From Mycolicibacterium sediminis (GTDB taxonomy: Bacteria; Actinomycetota; Actinomycetes; Mycobacteriales; Mycobacteriaceae), in NCBI RefSeq assembly GCF_010731735.1, contig NZ_AP022588.1, forward strand, positions 1,984,001 through 2,048,000: DNA of 64,000 nt. The letters are read 5' to 3'. Numbering within the stretch: position 1 is the first letter of the stretch; the number at the start of each line of letters is the position of its first letter. Made by a program: the position numbers and the translations under genes. The notes under the pieces are model-generated. The model made no database searches and was not told where the DNA came from. It saw only the letters and a list, made by a program, of their open reading frames with translations. Shown piece by piece: positions 53,604-63,422 of the stretch.

Positions 53604-54101
53604 ATGGCCGTCCCGAGCAGAGCCCTCATCACCTCGGCTGCGGCCGATCTGCTGCGACGCCTCCAGGACCGGCACGGCACCCTGATGTTCCACCAGTCTG
53701 GCGGCTGCTGCGACGGCTCGTCCCCGATGTGTTACCCCCACGGCGACTTCATCATCGGCGACCGCGACGTCCTGCTGTCGGTGCTCGACGTCGGCGACGG
53801 GGTGCCCGTGTGGATCTCCGGTCCGCAGTTCGAGGCGTGGAAGCACACGCAGTTGGTCATCGACGTCGTCCCGGGCCGGGGTGGCGGATTCAGCTTGGAG
53901 ACGCCCGAGGGCATGCGGTTCCTGTCCCGCGGACGAGCGTTCACCGACGCGGAGAACGCCGAACTCGGAGCGCACGCGCCGATCACCGGATCGCGGTACG
54001 AGGCGGGTGAGCGGCCCGAGGAGACGGGCTCGCACGTCGTGGCCGAGGCCGTCGACGCCTGCCCGATTCCCGCAGGACGCGCCGCGAGCGTGCAGGCCTG
54101 A
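53604..54101 (+). CDS. DUF779 protein (Rv0459 type)
   Basis: 165 aa from ATG 53604 (GTG 53601 is in frame). The signature FHQSGGCCDGSSPMCYPHGDF with three Cys (about 30-45) is characteristic. DUF779 genes are often adjacent to an aldehyde dehydrogenase gene; here the nearest one is 5 kb away and is of a different type. A metal- or cofactor-related role is possible, but none is established. Confidence 0.82.
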   Translation: MAVPSRALITSAAADLLRRLQDRHGTLMFHQSGGCCDGSSPMCYPHGDFIIGDRDVLLSVLDVGDGVPVWISGPQFEAWKHTQLVIDVVPGRGGGFSLETPEGMRFLSRGRAFTDAENAELGAHAPITGSRYEAGERPEETGSHVVAEAVDACPIPAGRAASVQA

Positions 54102-54129
54102 CGGCCGCACCCGGGTTTACCGTGGACGG

Positions 54130-54408
54130 GTGATACCGCTCCCGCGGGCGTGGCAGTTGACCAGCGCGATGCTCATCGGCGTCGCGGTCGGCATGGTGGC
54201 GGGCATCGCGGCGTCGATCCTCATCACCGCACCCGTCCGCCCAGACGTGGCCATCGCACTCGTCGTCGGCGTCCCGATCGGCATCGGCATGCTGATGGTG
54301 CTCTTCTCTAGTCGCCGCTGGGTCACGACCTTCGGAGCGTTCACCCTCTCGCTGGCACCCGGATGGTTCGGCGCGCTGGCCGCGATCCAGGTGGCCTCCG
54401 GTGGCTGA
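54130..54408 (+). CDS. Small hydrophobic protein (Rv0460 type)
   Basis: 92 aa from GTG 54130. Three predicted membrane helices (about 10-30, 38-55 and 62-82) with short loops. The position and size match Rv0460. No known function. It overlaps the next gene by 8 bases. Confidence 0.72.
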   Translation: MIPLPRAWQLTSAMLIGVAVGMVAGIAASILITAPVRPDVAIALVVGVPIGIGMLMVLFSSRRWVTTFGAFTLSLAPGWFGALAAIQVASGG

Positions 54409-54862
54409 GCACGTGACCGGCGAGCCCACGCAGAACTGGGCGCCGCTCTTCGACACGGGGTCGGTCGAGGCGCAGACGTTGACCGCGCCGCCGCCTCAGC
54501 CGCACGACGCGTCGTCCGGCGAGATCCCGATCTTCGTACCGCCCGAGGTCGTGCCGGGCAGCTATCTCTACCTCAAGCGCTGGACGTTCGTGCTGGTCGT
54601 GGCGGGCGTGTGGCTCCTCGGCGCCGCCGCGGGCGGCGCACTCTACGAATGGTGGTTCGCGTCGCTGGACAAGACGGCGCCGGTATTCGTCGTACTCGTC
54701 TACACCGTCGCCTGCGCGGTGGCCGCCCTGCTGGCCGGCATGATCCGCGAGCGGCCGCTCAACGCGGCGCTGGCGTTGGCGCTGATGTCCGCGCCGCTGG
54801 CGTCCGTGGCCACGGCGGCGGTGCTGTACGGGTCGTACGTCTTCGGTTGGTTCGGCCGGTAG
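54401..54862 (+). CDS. Membrane protein (Rv0461 type)
   Basis: 153 aa from GTG 54401. A hydrophilic Pro-rich N-terminus of about 60 residues precedes three helices (about 62-82, 92-112 and 122-145). Position and layout match Rv0461. Function unknown. The gene overlaps the previous one and ends 10 bases before the convergent glycine-rich gene. Confidence 0.75.
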   Translation: MAEHVTGEPTQNWAPLFDTGSVEAQTLTAPPPQPHDASSGEIPIFVPPEVVPGSYLYLKRWTFVLVVAGVWLLGAAAGGALYEWWFASLDKTAPVFVVLVYTVACAVAALLAGMIRERPLNAALALALMSAPLASVATAAVLYGSYVFGWFGR

Positions 54863-54872
54863 CCAACCCTCC

Positions 54873-56423
54873 TCAGGGTGTGCCCTTGCCGCCAGTGGCG
54901 CCCGAACCGCCAGGGGTGCCGGGGCTTCCGGCCGAGCCGCTAGCGCCCTTGCCGCCGGGGCCAGTTCCGCCGGCGCCGACAGTGCCGTTGGCGCCCGCGC
55001 TCCCGCCGCCACCGCCGAGACCACCCAAGCTCCCGGTCCCCCCGCCGGTGGATGATCCGCCGTTGCCGCCACCTCCGCCGGCTCCGCCACTGCCCGCGTC
55101 GCCGCTGTTGCCGCCCTTCCCGCCCACACCGGTCGGCGGTACGCCGGTCCCGCCGGTCGCGCCCGAGCCTGCCCTGCCGCCGTTGCCGCCCTTGCCGCCA
55201 GCGCCACCGATGCCGCCCTTACCCGTCCCCTGCGCCACGCCGCCGTTTCCGCCCAGACCACCGAAGCCTCCGGTCGTGGCATTGCCACCGTTGCCGCCCG
55301 GCAGTCCGGTGAGGGCCGCACCGGCGACGCCGTTGCCGCCGTTGCCGCCGTTGCCGCCCAGCCCACCGGCGCCGCCGGCTCCGCCGTTACCGGTCCCGCC
55401 GCGCGTGGCCCCGCCTTCGCCGCCCTTGCCCCCATTGCCCGCGGCGGTGGCGTTGCCGCCGGACGCGCCTGCTCCGGTGCCGTTGGCGCCGCTGGTGCCG
55501 GGGGCCCCGCTCCCACCCTTGCCGCCCGCTCCGCCGTTGCTGTTGAGCGTGCCGCCGAGTCCGCCCTTGCCGCCGTCGCCCCCGTTGGTGCCCGGGGTGG
55601 TGGCGTTGAAGCCCGCGCCACCGGCGCCGCCTCCTCCGTTGCCAGCGGTGCGTGGCGGTCCCGCGGCGCCCGGACTGCCATTGACCAGGCCGATTCCCGG
55701 GTTGCCGCCGGCGCCGACGGCGCCCACGAGACCCGCGTCGCCGCCATCGCCGCCGTTCGGGTGCGCGATGGTGCCGGCGGCACCAGTACCGCCGTTGCCC
55801 GCGCCGCCCTGGGTTCCGCCGGCTCCGCCGTTGCCGCCATTGCCGGTGACACCTGCCTTGCCGTTGACGGCCGTGCCGCCGAGTCCGCCATTCCCGCCGT
55901 CGCCACCGCGACCGCCGTCGCCGCCGATGCCTCCGTTTCCGCCCCTACCGTCGTTGAGGGCGAAGGTGCCCGGCCCGCCATTGCCGAGGCTCGTGCCACC
56001 GGCGCCGCCGCGGCCCGCGTTGCCGCCACGACCACCGTTCCCCGCGTCACCGACGATGGAGCCACCGTTGCCTCCGGCGCCGCCTACTCCGCCGTTGCCG
56101 CCGAGCCCACCGGAATAGCCGTTCTCGGCGTCAGCGCCGGGGGCCGCGGCGCCGCCCGCGCCCTTTCGGCCGTCACCGCCGTAGCCGCCGTAGCCGCCGT
56201 TCCCGCCATTGCCTCCATTGCCGATGTTTCCGCCGTTGCCGCCCGCACCCCCGGCTCCGCCGGGCCTGCCGCCTACGACCGGATCGGGGAAGTTGCCGGT
56301 GGAGTTGCCGCCGTTGCCGCCATTGCCGCCATTGCCGCTCGTTCCCGTCGGACGCTGCCCGGCAAGTCCGTCGGCACCTCGCGCGCCACCGCCGCTGTCA
56401 CCGCCGACACCGGCGAGGCCCAC
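54873..56423 (-). pseudogene. Glycine-rich PGRS-like protein, C-terminal part (frameshifted)
   Basis: Downstream half of the glycine-rich gene. It is an open stretch of 516 codons made almost only of GGxGGx repeats (GNGGNGG, GGAGG, GAGGAGG). It is not preceded by a ribosome site or signal peptide, and it continues the repeat pattern of the upstream reading frame in a frame offset by one base. It is best read as the C-terminal half of one protein of about 1,168 codons, separated by loss of one base near 56447. Confidence 0.75.
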
Positions 56424-56449
56424 CGCACCCGCATCTCCGCCGCGGCCAC

Positions 56450-58375
56450 CTACCCGCCATTACCGCCGGCCCCCGCGAGCCCGGTTCCGCCGGGGTCGTT
56501 CGAACCGCCGGCACCACCGGCGCCACCGAGTCCGCCGTTACCACCTCGACCACTGTTGCCACCGTCTCCACCAGCTCCGCCGATCCCGTGACTGCCGTCG
56601 GCGTACCCCGTGGCGAGCGCGAGGCCCGCCGCTCCGCCGGCGCCGCCGGATCCTCCGTTTCCGCCCGCCCCGCCGGTGCCGCCGGCGCCGCCGTTTCCGC
56701 CGTTTCCGGCGGTGGCATTGCCGCGGGTCGTCGGATTGAGGATTCCCGGGATTGCCGGAACTTCACTGCTGATCGCTTGACCGCCGGTGCCGCCGTTTCC
56801 ACCGTTGCCGGCGTCAGTGCCTGCACCACCGTCCGCGCCCAGACCACCGGCGCCGCCGTTACCACCCGCTCCGCGAATGGATCCGCCGAGCCCGCCTGCG
56901 CCACCTGCTCCTCCCGCGCCGCCGGCCTGACCGGCCAAGCCGTTTCCTCCCCGTCCGCCGGTGCCGCCATTGCCTCCGGTGGCGTCGTCGAAGGCCGTGA
57001 CCGGGCCGCCGGTGCCTCCCTGTCCACCCGCTTGGCCGGGGGCTCCTTCTCCGCCGTTCCCACCGAGTCCGCCACTGGTACTGCCCGCCGCGGATGTGCC
57101 GATGCCGCCGGCACCGCCGCCGCCGCCGGATTGCGCCGTTCCGTCGGGGTTGATGACGCCATTCTTTCCGCTATCACCGGCCGTGCCAGGTTCGCCCGTC
57201 GAGCCGTTGGCACCGTCGTCGGCCGTGCCGCCCGTACTCGGAGGCGTCGGGCTGAGACCCGCTGCACCATCGCCACCCGAACCGCCCGAGCCGCCCACAC
57301 CGATGTTGCCGGCGTCCCCGCCGGCTCCGCCCGTGCCGCCGCTACCACCGGCGTCCGTCGCGTTGCCGCCGGCACCGCCCGCGCCGCCGTTACCGAAGAA
57401 TCCCGAGGCCGGGCCCGTGGCGCCGGTCCTCCCGCGTGCGGCTAGTGGGCTGCCGCCTGCGCCGCCGACGCCACCGAGACCCGCGTTGCCACCGGCACCG
57501 CCCGCACCGCCGTTGCCTCCGGTGGGGCCATCGATGCCGTCACCACCGGCTCCGCCGTCACCGGGAACTCCGCCGATGCCGCCGTCGCCGCCCGTACCGC
57601 CCGCGCCGGTGACACCGAAGAAGAATCCTCCAGAACCCCCGGCGCCTGCGTTGCCGCCCGCGCCTCCGGCGCCACCGTCCCCGCCTGCCTGACCAGCCTG
57701 ACCGGTGCCGCCGGGAGTGGTGGCGTCTCGTCCGGAGGCTCCGGTACCGCCACGTCCACCTGCTCCGCCGACGCCGCCGCTGCCACCGATCCCGCCGGCA
57801 CCGAAGAAGAATCCGCCGGCGCCACCGTTGCCGCCGGTGCCGCCCACCCCGCCCACGGTGCCGTCCTGGCCGATGCCTCCACTCGTGCCGAAGGCCCCGG
57901 CGCTTCCCGACCCGCCCGCCCCGCCGGACCCGAGGAACAGTCCGGCGCGGCCGCCGTCACCACCGTCGTTGGAGACGCCGGTGGCGTTGCCACCCGCCCC
58001 GCCGTTCCCGAAGAACAGGCCACCGTTACCACCACTGCCGCCGTTGGCTCCGCGCCCGCCACTGCCGAGGAGCAGACCGCCGTTGCCGCCGTTGCATGCC
58101 GATCCGGTGCAGTCGTCGCGCGCGTCGGCGCCGTCCCCGATGTAGAGGGCGATCGCAGCTCGGATCGGTCCCACGGGGCCGAGGGCCGGTCCGACCACCG
58201 GTGCCAACGGCACATCGGCCGCGGTCAGTAGCGGCGCCTCGGTGGCAGGTCGTGGAGCCCCGGCGGGGAAGGCCACGAGGCCGACCGAGCCGAGCATCGC
58301 CGCTCCAGCGACCCCGGTCCCGAGGTACGAGGCGATGCCGAGAGTTCGGCGACGTGGTTTGCGGTGCTTGGCCAT
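56450..58375 (-). CDS. Exported glycine-rich PGRS-like protein, N-terminal part
   Basis: 641 aa. A basic N-terminus ([10 protein letters not shown]) and a hydrophobic stretch ending near AGAPRP make a signal peptide or signal anchor. A short non-repetitive part (to about 95) is followed by long GGxGGx repeats, with [20 protein letters not shown] units early on. It lacks the PE domain of PE_PGRS proteins, so it is called PGRS-like only. The frame ends at TAG 56450, while in another frame the repeat continues immediately; see the next entry on the minus strand. Likely located in the cell envelope; function unknown. Confidence 0.78.
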   Translation of the reverse strand: MAKHRKPRRRTLGIASYLGTGVAGAAMLGSVGLVAFPAGAPRPATEAPLLTAADVPLAPVVGPALGPVGPIRAAIALYIGDGADARDDCTGSACNGGNGGLLLGSGGRGANGGSGGNGGLFFGNGGAGGNATGVSNDGGDGGRAGLFLGSGGAGGSGSAGAFGTSGGIGQDGTVGGVGGTGGNGGAGGFFFGAGGIGGSGGVGGAGGRGGTGASGRDATTPGGTGQAGQAGGDGGAGGAGGNAGAGGSGGFFFGVTGAGGTGGDGGIGGVPGDGGAGGDGIDGPTGGNGGAGGAGGNAGLGGVGGAGGSPLAARGRTGATGPASGFFGNGGAGGAGGNATDAGGSGGTGGAGGDAGNIGVGGSGGSGGDGAAGLSPTPPSTGGTADDGANGSTGEPGTAGDSGKNGVINPDGTAQSGGGGGAGGIGTSAAGSTSGGLGGNGGEGAPGQAGGQGGTGGPVTAFDDATGGNGGTGGRGGNGLAGQAGGAGGAGGAGGLGGSIRGAGGNGGAGGLGADGGAGTDAGNGGNGGTGGQAISSEVPAIPGILNPTTRGNATAGNGGNGGAGGTGGAGGNGGSGGAGGAAGLALATGYADGSHGIGGAGGDGGNSGRGGNGGLGGAGGAGGSNDPGGTGLAGAGGNGG

Positions 58376-58546
58376 GCGCGAGATCCCCTAGGGGCCACAG
58401 GTGTGACGGTGCTCACATCCTTGCGTCTGAATTTAACATCACCGGCCGACCGACGAAGCGTTGCTGGCGATCGGGAACGCCAGGCATCTCGGATCCCGCT
58501 TGGATCGACCGGCGGGCGGTTCGACGAGAGCACTACGCTGGAGGGC

Positions 58547-59941
58547 GTGACCCACTATGACGTCGTCGTAATCGGAGCAGGCCCCGGCGGATACGTGGCG
58601 GCCATCCGCGCCGCGCAACTCGGACTGAACACCGCCATCGTGGAGCCCAAGTACTGGGGTGGCGTCTGCCTCAACGTCGGATGCATCCCGTCGAAGGCGC
58701 TGCTGCGCAACGCCGAGCTGGCCCACATCTTCACCAAGGAAGCCAAGCAGTTCGGCATCAACGGCGACGTGTCGTTCGACTACGGGTCGGCGTTCGACCG
58801 CAGCCGCAAGGTCGCCGAGGGCCGCGTCGCCGGCGTGCACTTCCTGATGAAGAAGAACAAGATCACCGAGGTCCACGGGTACGGCAAGTTCACCGACGAC
58901 CACACCGTCGAGGTCGACCTCAACGAGGGCGGGACCGAGACCCTCACGTTCGACAACGCCATCATCTCGACCGGCGCCCACACCAAGCTGGTGCCCGGCA
59001 CGTCGATGAGCAAGAACGTCATCACCTACGAAGAGCAGATCATGGAGCGCGACCTGCCCGGGTCGATCGTGATCGCCGGCGCCGGCGCCATCGGCATGGA
59101 GTTCGGCTACGTGATGAAGAACTACGGCGTCGACGTCACGATCGTCGAGTTCCTGCCGCGCGCACTGCCCAACGAGGACGCCGAGGTCTCCAAGGAGATC
59201 GAGAAGGCGTTCAAGAAGCTGGGTGTGAAGATCCTCACCGGCACCAAGGTCGAGTCCATCGAGGACGACGGCGACAAGGTCACCGTGACGATCAGCAAGG
59301 ACGGCAAGACCGAGGAACTCAAGCCCGACAAGGTCATGCAGGCCATCGGCTTCGTGCCCAACGTCGAGGGCTACGGCCTGGACAAGACCGGCGTCGAACT
59401 CACCGACCGCGGCGGCATCGCGATCGACGACTACATGCGCACCAACAAGCCGCACATCTACGCCATCGGTGACGTCACCGGCAAGCTGCAGCTGGCGCAC
59501 GTCGCCGAGGCGCAGGGCGTCGTCGCCGCCGAGACCATCGGCGGCGCGGAGACGTTGCCGCTGGGCGACTACCGGATGATGCCGCGCGCCACGTTCTGCC
59601 AGCCGCAGGTCGCCAGCTTCGGGCTCACCGAGCAGCAGGCCCGCGACGAGGGCTACGACGTCAAGGTCGCCAAGTTCCCGCTCACCGCGAACGGCAAGGC
59701 GCACGGGCTCGGCGAGCCGGGTGGTTTCGTCAAGGTCATCGCCGACGCCAAGTACGGCGAACTGCTGGGCGGTCACCTCATCGGCCACGACGTGTCCGAG
59801 CTACTCCCTGAGCTGACGCTCGCGCAGAAGTGGGACCTCACCGTCAACGAGCTGACCCGCAACGTACACACGCACCCGACGCTGTCCGAGGCGCTGCAGG
59901 AGTGCTTCCACGGCCTCGCCGGCCACATGATCAACTTCTAG
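58547..59941 (+). CDS. lpdC: Dihydrolipoamide dehydrogenase
   Basis: 464 aa from GTG 58547 (GGAGGG upstream), the same length as the M. tuberculosis protein. FAD-binding [10 protein letters not shown], redox disulfide CLNVGC (Cys41 and Cys46), NAD-binding [18 protein letters not shown] and the C-terminal HTHPTLSE with the catalytic His-Glu pair. It serves the pyruvate and branched-chain 2-oxoacid dehydrogenase complexes and, with DlaT, AhpD and AhpC, an antioxidant chain. Rv0462 homologue. Confidence 0.96.
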   Translation: MTHYDVVVIGAGPGGYVAAIRAAQLGLNTAIVEPKYWGGVCLNVGCIPSKALLRNAELAHIFTKEAKQFGINGDVSFDYGSAFDRSRKVAEGRVAGVHFLMKKNKITEVHGYGKFTDDHTVEVDLNEGGTETLTFDNAIISTGAHTKLVPGTSMSKNVITYEEQIMERDLPGSIVIAGAGAIGMEFGYVMKNYGVDVTIVEFLPRALPNEDAEVSKEIEKAFKKLGVKILTGTKVESIEDDGDKVTVTISKDGKTEELKPDKVMQAIGFVPNVEGYGLDKTGVELTDRGGIAIDDYMRTNKPHIYAIGDVTGKLQLAHVAEAQGVVAAETIGGAETLPLGDYRMMPRATFCQPQVASFGLTEQQARDEGYDVKVAKFPLTANGKAHGLGEPGGFVKVIADAKYGELLGGHLIGHDVSELLPELTLAQKWDLTVNELTRNVHTHPTLSEALQECFHGLAGHMINF

Positions 59942-59952
59942 GTCCGCGCGCC

Positions 59953-60222
59953 GTGAGGTCCGTAGTCGTCGCCGCCATCGGCGGGCTGATCATCGGGCAC
60001 GTCCTGTGGTTGATCGGCATCTCGCTGGCCATCAACACGACGTCGGTCAGCAGTTGGGTGCTCGTCGTGTCGGCGGTGTGTCTGCTGGTGGCCGTCCTGT
60101 CGGGACTGCTCGGCTGGCGGCTCGAGAAGCGCAAGGCGTACGCGCCGGCGTGGTTCGCGTGGTGCCTGCCCGTCGCGCCGGTCCTGCTGTCGATCATCGT
60201 GCTCGGGGTGACGTACCTCTGA
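59953..60222 (+). CDS. Small membrane protein (Rv0463 type)
   Basis: 89 aa from GTG 59953, 11 bases after lpdC. Three membrane helices (about 3-25, 34-54 and 66-88). Function unknown; position and size match Rv0463. Confidence 0.72.
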   Translation: MRSVVVAAIGGLIIGHVLWLIGISLAINTTSVSSWVLVVSAVCLLVAVLSGLLGWRLEKRKAYAPAWFAWCLPVAPVLLSIIVLGVTYL

Positions 60223-60256
60223 CCCCAGGTCGCTTCGCTCCGGCCCGCCGAAACCT

Positions 60257-60811
60257 CTAGTCCGGGAAGTCCAGCGGGATCCGCAACGTCGTGATCGTGG
60301 CCGCGAGGCCGTCGTAATTGCTTGCCAGCATGCAGAATTCGATGAGCTGCTTCCTGCTCAGGTGCGTCGCCAGCGCCGACCACGTCTCGGCCGACATCGA
60401 CCGGGTGATGACGAACTCGTCGGTCGCGGTGATCAACACGCGCTGGCGGTCGGTCAGCCCCTCGGCGTCGGGCCCTTCGAAGATGCGGGCCTGTGTCGCG
60501 GGATCGAGGCCGCGGCTGCGGGCCAGACGGCGGTGCTGCTGGAGTTCGTACTCGCAGTTGCGCAGGTGCCCCACGCGGAGGATGACCAGCTCGGACTCGA
60601 TCTTCGGCAGCTTGCCGAGTCCGAGCAGCATGCCGGAGTACGGCAGCCACGCCAGGAACAGCAGGTGGTGCTGACCCAGCACGTTGAACAGGGCGAAGCG
60701 AGGCGCACGGATGGCCTTGGCTCCGAGCTTGGCGATGAGCCAGTTCAGGGGTCCGAGTTCGCGGAACCCTCCGGGCTTGATGCGGGCGGGGGCAGTCTCG
60801 GGTGCGCTCAC
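60257..60811 (-). CDS. AhpD-like/carboxymuconolactone decarboxylase-fold protein
   Basis: 184 aa. The helical core KIESELVILRVGHLRNCEYELQQH (about 69-92) has the fold of the family, with a single Cys where AhpD has the CxxC pair, so a peroxidase-reductant role like AhpD's is unlikely. Rv0464c homologue. It stands just downstream of ramB on the same strand, separated by 10 bases, so it may be co-transcribed with it. Confidence 0.8.
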   Translation of the reverse strand: MSAPETAPARIKPGGFRELGPLNWLIAKLGAKAIRAPRFALFNVLGQHHLLFLAWLPYSGMLLGLGKLPKIESELVILRVGHLRNCEYELQQHRRLARSRGLDPATQARIFEGPDAEGLTDRQRVLITATDEFVITRSMSAETWSALATHLSRKQLIEFCMLASNYDGLAATITTLRIPLDFPD

Positions 60812-60821
60812 GGGGTCGAGT

Positions 60822-62249
60822 CTAGGGATGCTTCACCAGATACGGGGAGACCGTGCTGCGATGCTCGTCGAGGTCCAGCGCGCGGCCGAGGGCGGGAAAC
60901 GCGCGCTGCGGACAATTGTCCCGCTCGCACACCCGGCAGCCCGCACCGATGGGTGTGCCGACCTCGCTCGACAGGTCCAGCCCCTCGGAGTAGACGAGGC
61001 GGCCCGCGTGCCGCAGCTCGCATCCGAGACCGATCGCGAACGTCTTGCCGGGCTGGCCGTACCGCGCCGCGCGTCGCTCGACGGTGCGGGCCACCCACAT
61101 GTAGTGCCGGCCGTCGGGCATCTGCGCGACCTGGACCAGGATCTTGCCCGGGTTCGCGAACGTCTCGTAGACGTTCCACAGCGGGCACGTGCCGCCACTC
61201 GACGAGAAGTGAAAACCGGTGGCGGACTGACGCTTCGACATGTTGCCGGCGCGGTCGACGCGGACGAACGACAGCGGCACGCCCCGCATCGACGGGCGCT
61301 GCAGCGTCGACAGGCGATGCGCGATGGTCTCGAAGCTCACCGAGTAGAAGGCCGACAGTCGCTCGACGTCGTAGCGGAAGTTCTCGGCGACCTCGTGGAA
61401 CTGGCGGTACGGCAGCACCGTCGCGGCGGCGAAGTAGTTCGCCAGACCGAGGCGCGCCAGGGTCCGGGACTCGTCGCTGGTGAACACGCCCTCGTCGACC
61501 AGTGCGTCGATGAGTCCACCGAACTCGAGGAAGGCGAGTTCGGCGGCGAGGCGGAAGACGTACTGGCCGGACGGCAGGTGGGCACCGATCTGCAACGTCC
61601 GCGTCAGGGGGTCGAACCGGTGCAGGACGGTGTCACCGAGATCGGTGCGGCGGACGATGCGGACGTCGTGCACGGAGGTGAGCCGATCGGACAGGTCGCG
61701 CGCCAGATCGCCGCGGTGCATCCGCATCTCGATCGTGAGATCCTCTGCAGCGGAATCGAGTTCGTGCAGGTAGTTCTGCCGCTGATAGAAGAAGTCACGG
61801 ACCTCCTCGTGCGGCATGGTGATGGAACCCGTGCCCGAACTCGCGCCGCTGCCGTCGGAGAACCTGTCCTCGGTGGCTGCTGCCAGTTGGGTGGCCGTGA
61901 GCCGGTAGCGCTGGTGCAGGTTCACCATTGCGCGGGCCAGCGTGGGGTGGGCGGCGACGACGTCGGCCAGTTCGGCCTGGTCCACGTCGACGCCCAGGTC
62001 GCGGTCGAGGGTGACCTCCCGCAGCTCTGCGACCAGCCGGGTGTCGTCCTGGGAGGCGAAGAAGGTCGCGTCGACGCCGAACACCTCGGTGATGCGCAGC
62101 AGGACGGGGACCGTGAGTGGCCGGACGTCGTGCTCGATCTGATTGAGATAGCTGGGCGAGATCTCGAGCATCTGCGCGAGGGCAGACTGGCTGAATCCGC
62201 GTTCGCTGCGCAGCTGGCGCAACCGCACGCCGACGAAGGTCTTGGCCAC
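60822..62249 (-). CDS. ramB: HTH-type transcriptional regulator RamB
   Basis: 475 aa. An XRE-type HTH (about 8-62; FSQSALAQMLEISPSYLNQIEHD) is followed by an IrrE-like (DUF955) region (about 170-290) and a C-terminal domain with conserved Cys (GTCPLWNVYETF; GCRVCERDNCPQRAFP). RamB represses icl1 in M. tuberculosis (Rv0465c) and acetate genes in corynebacteria. Its gene is divergent from the thioesterase gene, with icl1 one gene further on. The Cys cluster may bind a metal or sense redox state. Confidence 0.93.
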   Translation of the reverse strand: MAKTFVGVRLRQLRSERGFSQSALAQMLEISPSYLNQIEHDVRPLTVPVLLRITEVFGVDATFFASQDDTRLVAELREVTLDRDLGVDVDQAELADVVAAHPTLARAMVNLHQRYRLTATQLAAATEDRFSDGSGASSGTGSITMPHEEVRDFFYQRQNYLHELDSAAEDLTIEMRMHRGDLARDLSDRLTSVHDVRIVRRTDLGDTVLHRFDPLTRTLQIGAHLPSGQYVFRLAAELAFLEFGGLIDALVDEGVFTSDESRTLARLGLANYFAAATVLPYRQFHEVAENFRYDVERLSAFYSVSFETIAHRLSTLQRPSMRGVPLSFVRVDRAGNMSKRQSATGFHFSSSGGTCPLWNVYETFANPGKILVQVAQMPDGRHYMWVARTVERRAARYGQPGKTFAIGLGCELRHAGRLVYSEGLDLSSEVGTPIGAGCRVCERDNCPQRAFPALGRALDLDEHRSTVSPYLVKHP

Positions 62250-62268
62250 CCCAACAGCCTAAACACCG

Positions 62269-62298
62269 TTGCCAAGGATCGCCTTCGCAGTCTTGGCA
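62269..62298. promoter_or_regulatory. Inverted repeat in the ramB/thioesterase gap
   Basis: TTGCCAAG (62269-62276) and CTTGGCA (62292-62298) face each other across 15 bases, about 20 bases upstream of the ramB start. A RamB autoregulation site is plausible. TTGGCAAC also occurs upstream of icl1 at 63290-63297. Confidence 0.45.
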
Positions 62299-62327
62299 GG
62301 CACACCGCTGTGGCAGGATCTAGAGCC

Positions 62328-63161
62328 GTGAGCACCAAGGATGGAGCGTCGGCGGTACGTGCGACGGTGGGCCTGTCCAAGGCGATGATGCCCGTTCCCG
62401 ACCCGCACCCCGACGTCTTCGACGTCGAGTGGCCGCTGCGGGTCGCCGACGTCGACCGCGAGGGCAGGCTCAAGTTCGATGCCGCCACCCGTCACATCCA
62501 GGACGTCGGCTCCGATCAGTTGCGCGAGATGGGATTCGAGGAGACGCACCCGCTCTGGATCGTCCGGCGCACGATGATCGACCTGATCGAGCCCATCCTC
62601 TTCAAGGACATGCTGCGCATGCGGCGCTGGTGCTCCGGCACGTCCAACCGGTGGTGCGACATGCGCGTGCGCATCGACGGCCGCAAGGGTGGGCTGATGG
62701 AGTCCGAGGCGTTCTGGATCAACATCAATCGCGAGACGCAGGGACCGGCCCGGATATCCGACGACTTCCTGTCGGGACTGCACCGCACCACCGACGTGAA
62801 CCGGCTGCGATGGAAGGCCTACCTCAAGGCCGGCAGCCGCGAGGACGCCGAGCACGTGCGCGAGTACCCGGTCCGTACGAGCGACATCGACATCTTCGAC
62901 CACATGAACAACTCGGTGTACTGGAGCGTGATCGAGGACTTCCTGTACGCGCATCCGGAGCTGATGGCTGCGCCGCTGCGGGTCACCATCGAGCACGACC
63001 TCCCGGTTGCGCTCGGGGACCGGTTGGAGATCATCCGTCACGTGCATCCCGCCGGATCCACCGAACAGTTCGGTGCGGACCTCTCGGACCGGACTGTGAC
63101 GACGCTCACGTATGCGGTTGGCGACGAGACCAAAGCGGTCGCCGCGATCTTCCCGCTCTGA
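62328..63161 (+). CDS. Acyl-ACP thioesterase-like protein
   Basis: 277 aa from GTG 62328; the conserved part starts at about residue 17 (SKAMMPVPDPHPDVFD), so a slightly shorter form is possible. Two hot-dog domains: the first with RVADVDREGRLKFDAATRHIQD and the second with RTSDIDIFDHMNNSVYW, which holds the family's catalytic Asn/His region. It probably hydrolyses acyl-thioesters. Homologue: Rv0466. It lies between ramB and icl1. Confidence 0.88.
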   Translation: MSTKDGASAVRATVGLSKAMMPVPDPHPDVFDVEWPLRVADVDREGRLKFDAATRHIQDVGSDQLREMGFEETHPLWIVRRTMIDLIEPILFKDMLRMRRWCSGTSNRWCDMRVRIDGRKGGLMESEAFWININRETQGPARISDDFLSGLHRTTDVNRLRWKAYLKAGSREDAEHVREYPVRTSDIDIFDHMNNSVYWSVIEDFLYAHPELMAAPLRVTIEHDLPVALGDRLEIIRHVHPAGSTEQFGADLSDRTVTTLTYAVGDETKAVAAIFPL

Positions 63162-63249
63162 CGCCCGGGTTCTAACAGTACGGGCGTACTGACCTGCGAC
63201 GATTCGTTACCCGGCGGTAACTTCTGAACCGTTTCAGCTAGCAGTGGTC

Positions 63250-63265
63250 TTCGCAAAGTTCGCAA
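63250..63265 (+). promoter_or_regulatory. Candidate RamB box upstream of icl1
   Basis: TTCGCAAAGTTCGCAA, two TTCGCAA units two bases apart, containing AAAGTTCGCAA, close to the RamB motif AAAGTTTGCAAA known from corynebacteria. It is about 160 bases upstream of the icl1 start. A second, weaker candidate (AAATTGGCAAC, 63287-63297) follows. Confidence 0.5.
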
Positions 63266-63422
63266 TACGCTCGTACGGTTTGGCCTAAATTGGCAACCGG
63301 AATGGGTGGACCAGCACCGATGCTGTGTGCCATCGTCGTATTAGCACAGAAGTTAAGGCGCTGCGGTGTTAACAGACTTGCACCGCGGCGACACGGATAG
63401 TGAAGCAATCGAAGGAGCACCC

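Noticed and set aside
54610..56118. A proline-rich plus-strand frame of about 500 codons
   Set aside because: It is the reverse complement of GGxGGx repeats, which always reads as Pro/Leu-rich; no ribosome site or signal peptide.
54873..58375. Short repeats suggestive of a CRISPR array or satellite DNA
   Set aside because: The repeats are codon-phased glycine repeats of varying sequence with no constant repeat and spacer lengths.
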